The notes beneath the pieces were generated by a model that searched no databases, was not told the DNA's origin, and worked only from the letters and a program-made list of their open reading frames with translations. Below are positions 1 to 9,097 of a DNA stretch of 64,000 bases, piece by piece. A program made the position numbers and the translations under genes. The number at the start of each line of letters is the position of its first letter. Position 1 is the first letter of the stretch. Source of the stretch: Cyclobacterium xiamenense. Its GTDB lineage: Bacteria > Bacteroidota > Bacteroidia > Cytophagales > Cyclobacteriaceae. The stretch lies in contig NZ_WIOK01000001.1 of assembly GCF_009467825.1 (NCBI RefSeq), positions 124,001-188,000 of the forward strand, given 5' to 3'.

Positions 1-681
1 ATGGAGAAAATCTACCTGGAAAAATTCAACGCACCCTCCAAAATGATTGCCTACGGCGCCAATCCCCGGGCATCTTCCGATAGCACGACAATCGAGACCT
101 GGGGTCTGCAGAAGGAGTCCTATTATTTGATTGTGGGCCGGCTGATACCCGACAACAATGCAGACCTGATCGTGGACGGTTTTGTGCGGTCCAACTCCAA
201 GCGCAAGCTGGTCATCGTCGGCGATGTGCCGTACCACGATCGATTTGCGCAGAAAATGAAAAGCATTCCGGACAAGCGGCTGGTATTTACCGGTTACGTA
301 CGGGATCAGGAACAACTGGCTGCCTTGTACCACAACTGCTACGCCTATTTCCACGGGCACGAGTATGGGGGCACCAACCCGGCCATGCTCAAAGCGCTGG
401 GATACGGCTGCGCAATCCTGGCGATGGACACCCGGTTTAACCAGGAGATGCTGCAAAAAGGAAAATACGGATGGTATTTTGACAAAAATACCCAATCGGT
501 GGTTCAGATTATTGATAGGGCCGAGGCTTCTCCGGAAAAAATGGAGTCTTTGCGCAACCACTCCCGGGAAGGGCTGACGCAGAAATACAATTGGGATGCG
601 GTCACCGATGAATACGAAACGGTATTTAAGGTGCTATGTAAACGAAAGCTTAAAGAAAACCTGGTAGAAATTAACTACTGA
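1..681 (+). CDS. Glycosyltransferase family 1 (DUF1972-type), 3' part
   Basis: C-terminal portion of a GT-B glycosyltransferase; the reading frame is open from base 1, so the gene probably begins upstream and the first ATG is an internal Met. The visible part is the donor-binding Rossmann domain: YYLIVGRLIPDNN opens the strand-loop typical of Glycos_transf_1, LVFTGYVRDQEQL follows, and HGHEYGGTNPAMLKALGYG is the nucleotide-sugar-binding region with its conserved Glu/Gly/Asn. The pattern (YGAN, HGHEYGGTNP) resembles rhamnosyltransferases carrying an N-terminal DUF1972. Likely cytoplasmic and acting in surface polysaccharide assembly, consistent with the initiating sugar transferase nearby. Acceptor and donor cannot be told from sequence. 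Confidence 0.85.
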   Translation: MEKIYLEKFNAPSKMIAYGANPRASSDSTTIETWGLQKESYYLIVGRLIPDNNADLIVDGFVRSNSKRKLVIVGDVPYHDRFAQKMKSIPDKRLVFTGYVRDQEQLAALYHNCYAYFHGHEYGGTNPAMLKALGYGCAILAMDTRFNQEMLQKGKYGWYFDKNTQSVVQIIDRAEASPEKMESLRNHSREGLTQKYNWDAVTDEYETVFKVLCKRKLKENLVEINY

Positions 682-1384
682 TAAAACGCCTGGCTATGCC
701 GGGCTTTTTTTTGCCCAATGTGTGGAACACGAAGGACTTATTTAGTCCCAGTACCTTTTCAAAATAGATGCTGGATTCCGGGAAAAGCTTCTTCATTTCT
801 TCCAGGGACAGCAGGCGGATTTCCTCCAGGTAGCCCTTGGCAAATGCAGGGTCCCATTTCTGCATGCGGCTGAATTTGGTACGTGTTAAAATAAAAAAGG
901 CAAGGGAGTTCGGGAAAAATTGAAAAAAGGGAAGCGCGTAGTGCGGTTCCAGGAAAAAATATTTGTTCGGGGTTTGTACAAAATAATTTTTGCCTACCCG
1001 ACGAATTTCCCGGGCCATTTTTTTCTGATTGGTGAAGGTATACAGGTGCTCAATGACCGAGTTTGAAAAGACCAGGTCAAACGATTGGTCCCCGAACTGC
1101 GAGAGATCCGTAGCATTTCCTGCCAAACTTTGTACATGGGGAAGTCGGGTAGTTTCTTTTTCCAGATTCAGTAATGTGATGCTGATCCGCTCGGGTTGAA
1201 TAAACGTATGGTTTGCCCAAAAGCTCTCCGTTCCTCCGACATCCAGAATTTTGATTTTTTCCTGATTCCCGAACGTTTCCCGAAAGCAGGTTTCAAAAAA
1301 GCGAAATCTGCGCTGCCTGAATCTTCCACCGATTGATTTTGGCTCGTCTGAGGGAGCAAAAAGTCGTTTTATTTGTTGTTTCAT
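671..1384 (-). CDS. Class I SAM-dependent methyltransferase
   Basis: 237 residues. The SAM-binding core is recognisable: IKILDVGG is motif I, ISITLLNLEK lies at motif II, and QSFDLVFSNSVIEHLYT is the motif IV region of Methyltransf_11 enzymes. The C-terminal half is hydrophobic and Phe-rich (LPFFQFFPNSLAFFILTR), as seen in methyltransferases of polysaccharide clusters. It is transcribed toward the glycosyltransferase and overlaps its end by 11 bp. Probably modifies a sugar or lipid-linked intermediate; the substrate is not predictable. Confidence 0.8.
   Translation of the reverse strand: MKQQIKRLFAPSDEPKSIGGRFRQRRFRFFETCFRETFGNQEKIKILDVGGTESFWANHTFIQPERISITLLNLEKETTRLPHVQSLAGNATDLSQFGDQSFDLVFSNSVIEHLYTFTNQKKMAREIRRVGKNYFVQTPNKYFFLEPHYALPFFQFFPNSLAFFILTRTKFSRMQKWDPAFAKGYLEEIRLLSLEEMKKLFPESSIYFEKVLGLNKSFVFHTLGKKKPGIARRFISS
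688..712 (+). terminator. Intrinsic terminator after the glycosyltransferase
   Basis: A 7-bp stem (GCCTGGC/GCCGGGC, one G-U) with a TAT loop is followed by eight T. It starts seven bases past the stop codon and lies inside the 3' end of the convergent methyltransferase gene, so the two genes overlap at their tails. Confidence 0.7.
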
Positions 1385-1650
1385 TGATTAAATTTCCAAC
1401 CAGTGTACCTGGAGTCGGTTCAGGCAATGGGGGCGATCAGGTCAATGGCATTTTCCCCGCTATCCATGGCTGAATGGTAATTAATTCCTAATTTTACAAC
1501 AAAGTTGTGTACTTTGAAGTGAATATCAAAAAATTGGTTGCAGATAATTCGATATTGCAGGTAGTGCGTTAAAAGAAACGGGGAATTGTAGCCAGAGATT
1601 GATCAGGTTTTTTGCCTGCTGTGCCCAACCATCGTAGTTGAAATTGATTC

Positions 1651-3021
1651 ATGGCAAAACGTTTTTATAGGTATTTCCCTTTTCTATTTGTAGCGGCGGA
1701 GTTGATCGTTCTCTGGATAACGTTGGGCCTGATCACGTTTTTGCTTGCTGAACGTACGGAATCCACACTGCCCTCGGCCCTCTGGGAGTTCGGTTTGTTT
1801 GGCTTGGTCTGGGTGCTGGTTTTGCTTTTTAGAAAGGACTACAAAATCGGTCGCACGTCCCACTACTGGGACACCCTCAATCAGTTTTTTCGATCCTTCG
1901 CCTGGGGGCTGCTTGTTTTCTTTTTGCTACGCGAGCAGCTAGCGGCTGGTTATGGAAAGGCATTCGGGTTTTATGTGTATCCACTGAGCCTTTCTTTTTT
2001 GGCATTTTTCCGGGTATCGGTACACGCAGCACTTCGGCGGTACCGACGGAGCGGAAGAAATTACCTGAAAGCGGTTATTTTGGGAAGGGATCAATTGAGT
2101 ATCCGGCTGGCCCATACCTTGCAGACCAACAAAGCCTTGGGTATCAAATTCCTGGGGTTTTACGATACCAAGTGGGGGGGAGAGGAAAGTCTGGGGGATG
2201 TAGCGCGTTTTTTTTTACCGGCAGCAACAGAAGCGCTCGATCTGGTGTACTTAAGCCAGGAAATTTCCCCGGAGTTGGTGCGAAAAATCGTGGCACATGC
2301 AGATGAAAACCATATAAAAGTTAAAATCATCCCTGGTCCTCATTTGCAATGGAACAAAGAGATGTCCTTCAGCAGGTACGGGTCATTTTTGGTAGTCAAT
2401 GTCAATGAAATACCACTGGATCGCTTGATGAATCGGGTTTTTAAACGTGTTTTTGACCTTGTTTTTTCCCTGATTGTATTGGTTTCGGTGTTGAGCTGGC
2501 TCATTCCACTGGTGGCAGTGTTGATCAGGTGGGAATCCAAAGGGCCGGTATTTTTTCTTCAAAAACGAACCGGGCTCAACAACCGGGAGTTTTATTGCAT
2601 AAAATTCCGGACCATGTTGGACAATCCATGGGCAGATACCCTTCAGGCGACCAGAAACGATCCCCGTGTAACCCGGGTTGGAAGATTTTTGCGGCGCTTT
2701 TCCCTGGATGAGCTCCCGCAGTTTTTCAATGTAGTAAAAGGCGATATGTCGGTGGTAGGCCCCAGACCCCATACGGTGCCAATGAACCAAGAATTTAAAA
2801 AGCGACTGGACTATTACGACAACCGGCACCGGATAAAGCCGGGAATCACCGGATTGGCGCAGGTGCTGGGGTACCGGGGTGAAATAGCGAACCTTTGGCA
2901 GATACGTTCAAGGGTTCGGCTCGATCATTTTTATATACGCAATTGGTCCTTTTTTCTGGATGTGCGCATTGTTTACAAAACCATGGGCGAATTAATTGCC
3001 CGAAGAGACGAAATCTATTGA
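1651..3021 (+). CDS. Exopolysaccharide-initiating sugar transferase (WcaJ/undecaprenyl-phosphate glycosyl-1-phosphate transferase family)
   Basis: 456 residues. The N-terminal third holds about four membrane segments; a central Rossmann-like CoA_binding_3 domain ([20 protein letters not shown]) follows; residues about 265-456 form the bacterial sugar transferase domain. Diagnostic motifs are [13 protein letters not shown] (reentrant membrane helix), [28 protein letters not shown] and [20 protein letters not shown]. The family transfers a sugar-1-phosphate from UDP-sugar to undecaprenyl phosphate at the inner membrane, the first step of capsule or exopolysaccharide synthesis. The stop overlaps the next start by one base, indicating translational coupling. 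Confidence 0.93.
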   Translation: MAKRFYRYFPFLFVAAELIVLWITLGLITFLLAERTESTLPSALWEFGLFGLVWVLVLLFRKDYKIGRTSHYWDTLNQFFRSFAWGLLVFFLLREQLAAGYGKAFGFYVYPLSLSFLAFFRVSVHAALRRYRRSGRNYLKAVILGRDQLSIRLAHTLQTNKALGIKFLGFYDTKWGGEESLGDVARFFLPAATEALDLVYLSQEISPELVRKIVAHADENHIKVKIIPGPHLQWNKEMSFSRYGSFLVVNVNEIPLDRLMNRVFKRVFDLVFSLIVLVSVLSWLIPLVAVLIRWESKGPVFFLQKRTGLNNREFYCIKFRTMLDNPWADTLQATRNDPRVTRVGRFLRRFSLDELPQFFNVVKGDMSVVGPRPHTVPMNQEFKKRLDYYDNRHRIKPGITGLAQVLGYRGEIANLWQIRSRVRLDHFYIRNWSFFLDVRIVYKTMGELIARRDEIY

Positions 3022-3944
3022 TGGATGCATACAAATGCCTGATCTGCTTTAGTGCTACGCAAGGTCCGGTTTACCAGGTAAGCGAGATGATGTTTGGTTC
3101 GGGTGAACGCTTTGCGTACACCCAATGCCCCGAGTGCGGAACCATCCAACAGCTTTCTCCCCCTACGAATATGGGGAGCTACTATCCGGCGGCATATTAT
3201 TCCTTTACCGGGTTGTCCCGTTCCACTGTACCCGTGCGCTGGATGAAGAAGATCAGGCTTCTCTTGTACCGTGCTTCTGGACTTTCCTTGTTCCGACCGG
3301 TTTACGGAAACTGGCTGCACCACCTGGCTGCCCGGGAAAGCGATCAAATTGCAGACATAGGCTGTGGAAATGGTCAGCTGTTGTACGAGATGCATGCCAG
3401 TGGATACAAGCACTTGTCGGGGTTTGACCCCTTTTTGGCGGAGCCCCTGCGCGTTGCCAGCGGCTTGGAATTGTTTAAACTAGAGCTGCACCAGATTCTG
3501 GGAACCTTTCAGGTGATCATGTTGCATCATGCGTTTGAACACATGCGGGACCCCAATGCCTCCTTTGCCAAACTTGCCAGCTTGCTACAACCTGGAGGAA
3601 GGCTGCTGATTCGTGTACCCGTTTCGGACGGAGAAGCCTGGTCTACCTTTCGTGAACACTGGGTGCAGCTAGATGCCCCGAGGCATTATTTCATACCCAG
3701 CGTCACCGGCATGGAACGGCTCGCCCGGCGATACGGTTTGGAACTTTTTCGTACCGAATTCGACAGCACCTCCTTTCAATTTTGGGGAAGTCAGCGGTAC
3801 CGGGACGGCGCTTCGCTATCCGACAGGAATCCTTCGAAAATTCCTTCTGCCGAACAGATGCGGGACTACGAACAAAGAGCGAAACTTTTGAACCAAACGC
3901 AAAAGGGAGATCAGGCTGCTTTTTATTTTCGGAAACCCATCTAG
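3021..3944 (+). CDS. SAM-dependent methyltransferase with N-terminal zinc-ribbon-like motif
   Basis: 307 residues from the ATG that overlaps the sugar transferase stop by one base; a longer upstream reading exists but is inside that gene. The N-terminus carries paired cysteines (CLIC about 15 residues in, CPECG about 40), like the putative zinc-binding segment of C-methyltransferases acting on NDP-sugars. The core is a Methyltransf_23 fold: IADIGCGNGQLLYEM (motif I), VIMLHHAFEHMRDPN (motif IV) and LLQPGGRLLIRVPVSDG. Position in the cluster suggests modification of a nucleotide- or lipid-linked sugar. Confidence 0.87.
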   Translation: MDAYKCLICFSATQGPVYQVSEMMFGSGERFAYTQCPECGTIQQLSPPTNMGSYYPAAYYSFTGLSRSTVPVRWMKKIRLLLYRASGLSLFRPVYGNWLHHLAARESDQIADIGCGNGQLLYEMHASGYKHLSGFDPFLAEPLRVASGLELFKLELHQILGTFQVIMLHHAFEHMRDPNASFAKLASLLQPGGRLLIRVPVSDGEAWSTFREHWVQLDAPRHYFIPSVTGMERLARRYGLELFRTEFDSTSFQFWGSQRYRDGASLSDRNPSKIPSAEQMRDYEQRAKLLNQTQKGDQAAFYFRKPI

Positions 3945-3956
3945 CAACCGCTTCCG

Positions 3957-4868
3957 TCACAAGCGAAACAATGCTTCGAAAAAGCTCATGTTTTCACCCG
4001 GTTCTTTCATGACCAGCATGGGTATTTCGTGGTTGGTGTTGACCAGTTTTTCGGCTACACTACCCAGCAATACCGCGGCTGATTTGGTTCTTCCCCGGCT
4101 ACCAATGATCAAAAGATCCACGCCGACCTCCCGGGCATGCTGCATGATGTTATCGGCTTCGTCTTTGGCATGACGCAGGATAAATTCACAAGGAAAATCA
4201 GGCAAGTTGTTTTCCGCTAGAAACTTTTTGTAGTCTTTTTTAGCGTTTTCCAACATGATCGCAGAAAATTCCTCAAACGATTTCCCGGTCTTGCTGTAAC
4301 CACGGGGCACCTCGTATAAATGGCAACATTGGATTTCGGCTCCTGTTTTCCCCGCAATACCGGTAGCCAGGGAAATACTAACCACGGAGTGCCGTGAAAA
4401 GTCGATAGGCAAGAGGATCTTTTGAAAACTGCCTCGGCTGTATGCGGCAGGAAGCAACAGTACCGGGTGCGGATACTTTTGGGATAGATTGTTTACCAGC
4501 GAATCGGAAGGGGATTTCCCTTTTTTTCTTCCCATCACCAGCAAGTCAATGTCCTTGATTTTTCCCCATCGCAACATGGTTTCCTGGGCATTTCCTTCTT
4601 TGACAATGATTTCATACGGAATCTCAAGGGCAGGTTGCACCTTTTCCAATTCGTGTTCGATTTCCGAAGCAATGGTCTCGTCCACCGGAGCGATCAGATC
4701 TGGATAGGACTGGCTTACTTCCTCGGGCAAAATCAGATTTTTTGCGACATGAACAAAATACACTTTTTCCATGCGAAAAATCGGTGCTAGCGATTTGATC
4801 TGATTGATCAGGGTCTCATCCATCGGTGACAGGTCCAAGCCTACCATTGCTTTTTTGAATTGACTCAT
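3957..4868 (-). CDS. Universal stress protein, tandem UspA domains
   Basis: 303 residues with two Usp domains. Domain 1 (about 1-145) begins FKKAMVGLDLSPMDETL and contains DLLVMGRKKG. Domain 2 (about 150-280) begins FQKILLPIDFSRHSVV and ends in DLLIIGSRGRTKSAAVLLGSVAEKLV, matching the G-2x-G-9x-G-S/T ATP-binding motif, so domain 2 is likely the nucleotide-binding one. Cytoplasmic stress or energy-status protein. It is monocistronic and divergent from the 2H-phosphoesterase gene. Confidence 0.92.
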   Translation of the reverse strand: MSQFKKAMVGLDLSPMDETLINQIKSLAPIFRMEKVYFVHVAKNLILPEEVSQSYPDLIAPVDETIASEIEHELEKVQPALEIPYEIIVKEGNAQETMLRWGKIKDIDLLVMGRKKGKSPSDSLVNNLSQKYPHPVLLLPAAYSRGSFQKILLPIDFSRHSVVSISLATGIAGKTGAEIQCCHLYEVPRGYSKTGKSFEEFSAIMLENAKKDYKKFLAENNLPDFPCEFILRHAKDEADNIMQHAREVGVDLLIIGSRGRTKSAAVLLGSVAEKLVNTNHEIPMLVMKEPGENMSFFEALFRL

Positions 4869-5033
4869 TGGTATTTCCCTTTATAGGTCGTTTTTATGAC
4901 GTGTGAATAGGTCTTAAAATTAGGAATTTAACCTTTTGAGTACTTCTTTTCACGTTTTTTTTATTCAAATTTCGAAAAATAAGAGAGCACCGGTCGCAGA
5001 CAGGGCCGTTTCTTTGTGCAGAATAGTCAGCCA

Positions 5034-5585
5034 ATGCCAAAACCAATTCGGAAATATTTTATTGCCATCGTTCCCGAAGATCCGCTGCGGGAGGAAATTT
5101 CGGCCTTGAAACAAGCGATTAACGATCGGTTTGGTTTCAAATTTGCTCTGAAGTCACCTCCGCATATTACCCTTAAAATGCCGTTTTCTCACAACGAGAA
5201 CAAAGAGCAGCACCTCGCCAACCGGTTGAGGCGGTTTTTTGAAGCGGAAAAGCCTTTCTCGTTGGGGTTGTCAGGCGTCGGGCATTTCGGCATGCGAGTA
5301 GCCTACCTGCGTGTAGATGGGCCACCGGATTTACCAGACCTGCAAGCGCGCCTGGTCCGGTTCGGAAAGCGGCAACTGGGCCAACAGATTGAGTTGAGCG
5401 ATTTGAATTACCAACCCCATCTTACCGTTGCGTTTCGGGATATAAAAAAGGAGCGGTTTGACGCCTTGATGAATTTTCTTCGGCAGCGATTTGAAACGCG
5501 GCAAATGGACGTGCAGCGAGTAGCTTTATTAAAAAAAGCAGGATCCGTGTGGGAAGTGCTGGACTGGTTTGAATTAAAGGGCTAG
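5034..5585 (+). CDS. 2'-5' RNA ligase / 2H phosphoesterase superfamily protein
   Basis: 183 residues from ATG 5034; a GTG six codons upstream is possible, but TTTCTTTG at 5009-5016 looks like a -7 element and would overlap that start. Two H-x-T motifs, PHITLKMPF near residue 44 and PHLTVAF near residue 129, are the paired catalytic signatures of the 2H family (ThpR/LigT and cyclic phosphodiesterases). Length matches the family. The physiological substrate (2',3'-cyclic phosphate RNA ends or small nucleotides) is unknown. Confidence 0.87.
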   Translation: MPKPIRKYFIAIVPEDPLREEISALKQAINDRFGFKFALKSPPHITLKMPFSHNENKEQHLANRLRRFFEAEKPFSLGLSGVGHFGMRVAYLRVDGPPDLPDLQARLVRFGKRQLGQQIELSDLNYQPHLTVAFRDIKKERFDALMNFLRQRFETRQMDVQRVALLKKAGSVWEVLDWFELKG

Positions 5586-6108
5586 GGTTTGGTTTATTAG
5601 GAGGCACACCGGGCCGAAACCGGCAGCTACCGGATTGGATTTATAGAAATTATACTTTTTTTAAAAATTATGATTATTCTGTAAAAAGGACCACTACCTA
5701 TATTAAGTTTGGTTTTTCATGGTTTTATCGGGAAGATACTGGTAACATACTGCTAAGTAAATTCGCGTTGTAGGCATATTTAACAAATTTTCGCTGGTAA
5801 AATGGTGACCAATCAAATAAAATCAATCAGGGAGTATCGTCTATGGTTCGAAAAAATCATTTAAAAGACACATAAAATCATCAAATAAAATAATATTTTT
5901 TAAAAAATAGAAATAATAATCAATTTATCTATAATTATTCAAGTCAAACGAAAATTCTTCAACATCCCCATTTTATTTTTCTTCTAGAATACAAAATATT
6001 TTTGATTGAGGTTTGCACTATGATTTAGCAATCATTTTGTGTTTATAAATAAATTAATGGAATATTGCACTTTAATTATTGTTAAAAAACCTTAATCTAT
6101 TTATTCAA
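5586..6108. other. AT-rich intergenic region upstream of the first SusC gene
   Basis: 523 bp without a credible gene. The first 50 bases contain short GC-rich inverted pieces (CCGG repeats) but no clear terminator. The rest is very AT-rich. TATTTTTG near 5996-6003 fits the Bacteroidota -7 consensus but has no matching TTG at the usual spacing, so the susC promoter is not settled. Confidence 0.5.
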
Positions 6109-9084
6109 ATGAAGCGAGTTTTACTTAGCCTGGCATTCGTGCTAGTGGCGGTAATCTCCCTGAAGGCTCAAAGTAGGACGGTGACCGGTACGGTCACTTC
6201 CGAAGAAGAGCCACAGGGGATACCCGGTGTGAATGTGAGCGTAAAAGGTACCATGGTAGGGACAATCACAGATATTGATGGTTCCTATTCATTGACGGTA
6301 CCCGAAGGGTCCGATGTGTTGGTATACAGTTTTGTGGGTTTTTTAACCCAGGAGAAAACCATTGGGAATCAAAATCAGCTGGATGTGTTTCTGGAGCCAG
6401 ATGTGAAGACCTTGGGAGAAGTGGTCGTTGTGGGCTATGGTACGCAGTCGAGCAAATTATCCCTGCAAAGCATTTCTACCCTCGACAATTCGCAGATCGA
6501 GCGTATGCCCGTGTTTACTGCACAGGAAGCCTTGCAAGGCCAGGCAGCCGGCGTGCAGCTTACCGGTACTTCCGGAGTGGGCGGTTCGCAGCAAAACATC
6601 CGAATTCGTGGCGTGGCCTCGCTCACAGCGGGTGGTTCGCCGTTGTTCGTGGTAGACGGCGTGCCCCTGAATGACGGAAGTAGCGACGACTATTCCAATA
6701 CGTCCGGAGCGGTGGCTTTGAATCCACTGATGGAATTGAATCCAAACGAAATCGAGTCCATCTCGGTGTTGAAGGATGCATCGGCAGTTGCCATTTACGG
6801 TTCCCGGGGTGCAAACGGTGTCATCTTGATTGAAACAAAGAAGGGAAAAAGCGGGCAGTCCAAAATCAACGTGGATTACTACCAGGGGATCCAAAATCCC
6901 ACGACCGTACGTCCCTATATGTCCTTGCAACAATACAACGAATACCGCTCTCTTCGTACGGGCACGCCGATCACGGACCTGCCGCAGCAGGGATTCGATT
7001 GGCCAGATGCGGTAATACAGCAGGGAGCCATCTCAAACCTGAACCTGAGTGCGTCGGGCGGTAGCGATCGGACTACGTATTTCATTTCCGGAACCTATTT
7101 CAAACAGGATACGTATGCGCTCGGAAACGAGCTCGACCGATTTAACGGTCGTCTGAACATGACCCACGAGTTTTCCGACAAGGCCCGTTTTGGTGCCAAC
7201 ATCGGGTTGGCCAAAACCTATAACGACAGGATCAATTCGGATAACAGTACGTACGCGCCACTTACCTCAGCGTTTCTGCACTTGCCCTACAATCGTCCCT
7301 ACGACGAGAATGGAAATTATACCCGTCTTGGATTTGTCCCCAACTTGTTGGCCATTGAAGATCTGGCTATCACGGATTACATCACGCGGCGGACCACTGC
7401 CAATACGTTTTTTGAGGTAGACGTACTCCCCGATCTGACATTTCGGACCGACTGGGGGATTGATCAGATTCAGACCGAGGAGACGTTTCGCTATCCGGAT
7501 ATCGTAGAACCCACCGGAAGTGGCTACAAACGCATCATACAGGACTATAAGTGGTTGTCTACCAATACCCTGAATTACCAGAAATATTTTGGAGACCATT
7601 ATGTGGGAGGACTCTTGGGTTATTCGTACGAACAGTCCGATTTTTCCAGCATCACGGTAGAGGGCTCTGGTTTTGTCAGCGATAGACTGCCCAACGTTGC
7701 CTCTGCAGCCACGCCTACCATTACCAGTGCCACGGGTACCAATTGGCGGTTGGCTTCCTATTTTACCCGTTTGAATTACCGGTACGACGACAAATTTTTA
7801 TTCGAAGGAAGTGCTAGAAGAGATGGATCTTCCCGGTTTGGCGCAAATAATCGGTACGGTACCTTTTGGGCATTGTCGGGCGGATGGATCCTTTCTGAAG
7901 AGGGTTTTTTGCAAAACAGCAGCTGGCTGGATTTCCTTAAATTAAACGTTAGTTATGGTACCTCCGGTAACGACCGGATCAGCAACTTTGAATCGCTGGG
8001 ACTCTACCAGGCAGGTACGCTGGGAGATTATGCCGGCAGCCCGGGTATTTATCCCAGCCAGCCAGCAAACCCACTATTGGGTTGGGAGGAGTCGGCACAG
8101 TTTGACCTAACCGTCAACGCCAGCCTGTTATCCAACCGATTGGACATTGAAGCATCGGTTTGGAACAAAGACACAGAGGGCCTTTTGCTGGATGTGCCCA
8201 TTCCCTACACCACGGGTTATGCCAGCCTGACGCAAAATGCAGGATCCATGCGAAACAGGGGGGTCGATCTGATGATCCAGTCCACCAATATCCAAACGCC
8301 CTCGTTTGAATGGAGAACGATCCTAAACGCAGGGTTCCTGCAAAACGAAGTTTTGGACCTGCCAGGCGCTTCCAAAGACAACGAAGACCGCCGTTTTGTG
8401 GAAGGGTCTTCCAGTCAGCGTGCCATCGAGGGACACCCGGTGAATACGTTTTACCTGGTGCGATACCAAGGGATTAATCCGGAAACGGGTGAAGCGGAAT
8501 GGTTGACCAAGGACGGAGAAACCACGAATACATACAGCGCCAACGATCGGGTGATTGTGGGTTCGGCGATCCCCAGGCTTTCCGGCGGTTTGACAAATAC
8601 CTTTACCTACAAAGGCCTGGTATTGTCAGCACTGATCACCTTCGTCGAGGGAAATCATATCATGTACGATGATTTGAGATTCCTAAACAATCCAAACAAC
8701 CTGAATTCGTTTAACCTGGATCCGCAATTGCTGAATTATTGGACAGACGATAACAGGAACAGTTTTGCTCCCAAACTTAACGGGGATACCCAGTCTTCCT
8801 TTGCGCAGCGATCCACCCAGCAAATGAGAAAGGGGGATCATATCCGATTGCGGAATTTATCGCTAACGTACACCATTCCAACCGGGATTATAGAACGTAC
8901 CAAGATCATCCGAAGCGCCCGGGTATATGGGATGCTCCAAAATTTCTTCACCTTGTCTAACCTCGAAGCGGGTTTGGAACCTGAAGTGAACGATGGTGGA
9001 GGAAACAATCAACGGCAGGGAGAGTCCTTCTTTACTCCCGCCCAGGCGAAATCCATTACCCTGGGTGTGTCTTTGGAATTTTAA
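6109..9084 (+). CDS. SusC/RagA family TonB-linked outer-membrane protein
   Basis: 991 residues from ATG 6109; an upstream TTG is less likely because the Met at 6109 begins a clean signal peptide (MKRVLLSLAFVLVAVISLKA). Domains in order: signal peptide, CarboxypepD_reg-like beta-sandwich (VTGTVTSEEEPQGIPGVNVS to about residue 95), the SusC signature VVVVGYGTQ, TonB plug (LFVVDGVPLND, SVLKDASAVAIYGSRGANG), then the 22-strand barrel ending in SLEF. It forms the outer-membrane channel that works with the SusD lipoprotein lid encoded 13 bp downstream. No polysaccharide-degrading enzyme is linked, so the ligand is unknown. Confidence 0.95.
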   Translation: MKRVLLSLAFVLVAVISLKAQSRTVTGTVTSEEEPQGIPGVNVSVKGTMVGTITDIDGSYSLTVPEGSDVLVYSFVGFLTQEKTIGNQNQLDVFLEPDVKTLGEVVVVGYGTQSSKLSLQSISTLDNSQIERMPVFTAQEALQGQAAGVQLTGTSGVGGSQQNIRIRGVASLTAGGSPLFVVDGVPLNDGSSDDYSNTSGAVALNPLMELNPNEIESISVLKDASAVAIYGSRGANGVILIETKKGKSGQSKINVDYYQGIQNPTTVRPYMSLQQYNEYRSLRTGTPITDLPQQGFDWPDAVIQQGAISNLNLSASGGSDRTTYFISGTYFKQDTYALGNELDRFNGRLNMTHEFSDKARFGANIGLAKTYNDRINSDNSTYAPLTSAFLHLPYNRPYDENGNYTRLGFVPNLLAIEDLAITDYITRRTTANTFFEVDVLPDLTFRTDWGIDQIQTEETFRYPDIVEPTGSGYKRIIQDYKWLSTNTLNYQKYFGDHYVGGLLGYSYEQSDFSSITVEGSGFVSDRLPNVASAATPTITSATGTNWRLASYFTRLNYRYDDKFLFEGSARRDGSSRFGANNRYGTFWALSGGWILSEEGFLQNSSWLDFLKLNVSYGTSGNDRISNFESLGLYQAGTLGDYAGSPGIYPSQPANPLLGWEESAQFDLTVNASLLSNRLDIEASVWNKDTEGLLLDVPIPYTTGYASLTQNAGSMRNRGVDLMIQSTNIQTPSFEWRTILNAGFLQNEVLDLPGASKDNEDRRFVEGSSSQRAIEGHPVNTFYLVRYQGINPETGEAEWLTKDGETTNTYSANDRVIVGSAIPRLSGGLTNTFTYKGLVLSALITFVEGNHIMYDDLRFLNNPNNLNSFNLDPQLLNYWTDDNRNSFAPKLNGDTQSSFAQRSTQQMRKGDHIRLRNLSLTYTIPTGIIERTKIIRSARVYGMLQNFFTLSNLEAGLEPEVNDGGGNNQRQGESFFTPAQAKSITLGVSLEF

Positions 9085-9097
9085 AACAAGTATCGCC

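Noticed and set aside
6079-6108. Upstream TTG start for the first SusC protein
   Set aside because: Adds ten polar residues before an otherwise standard signal peptide that begins at ATG 6109.
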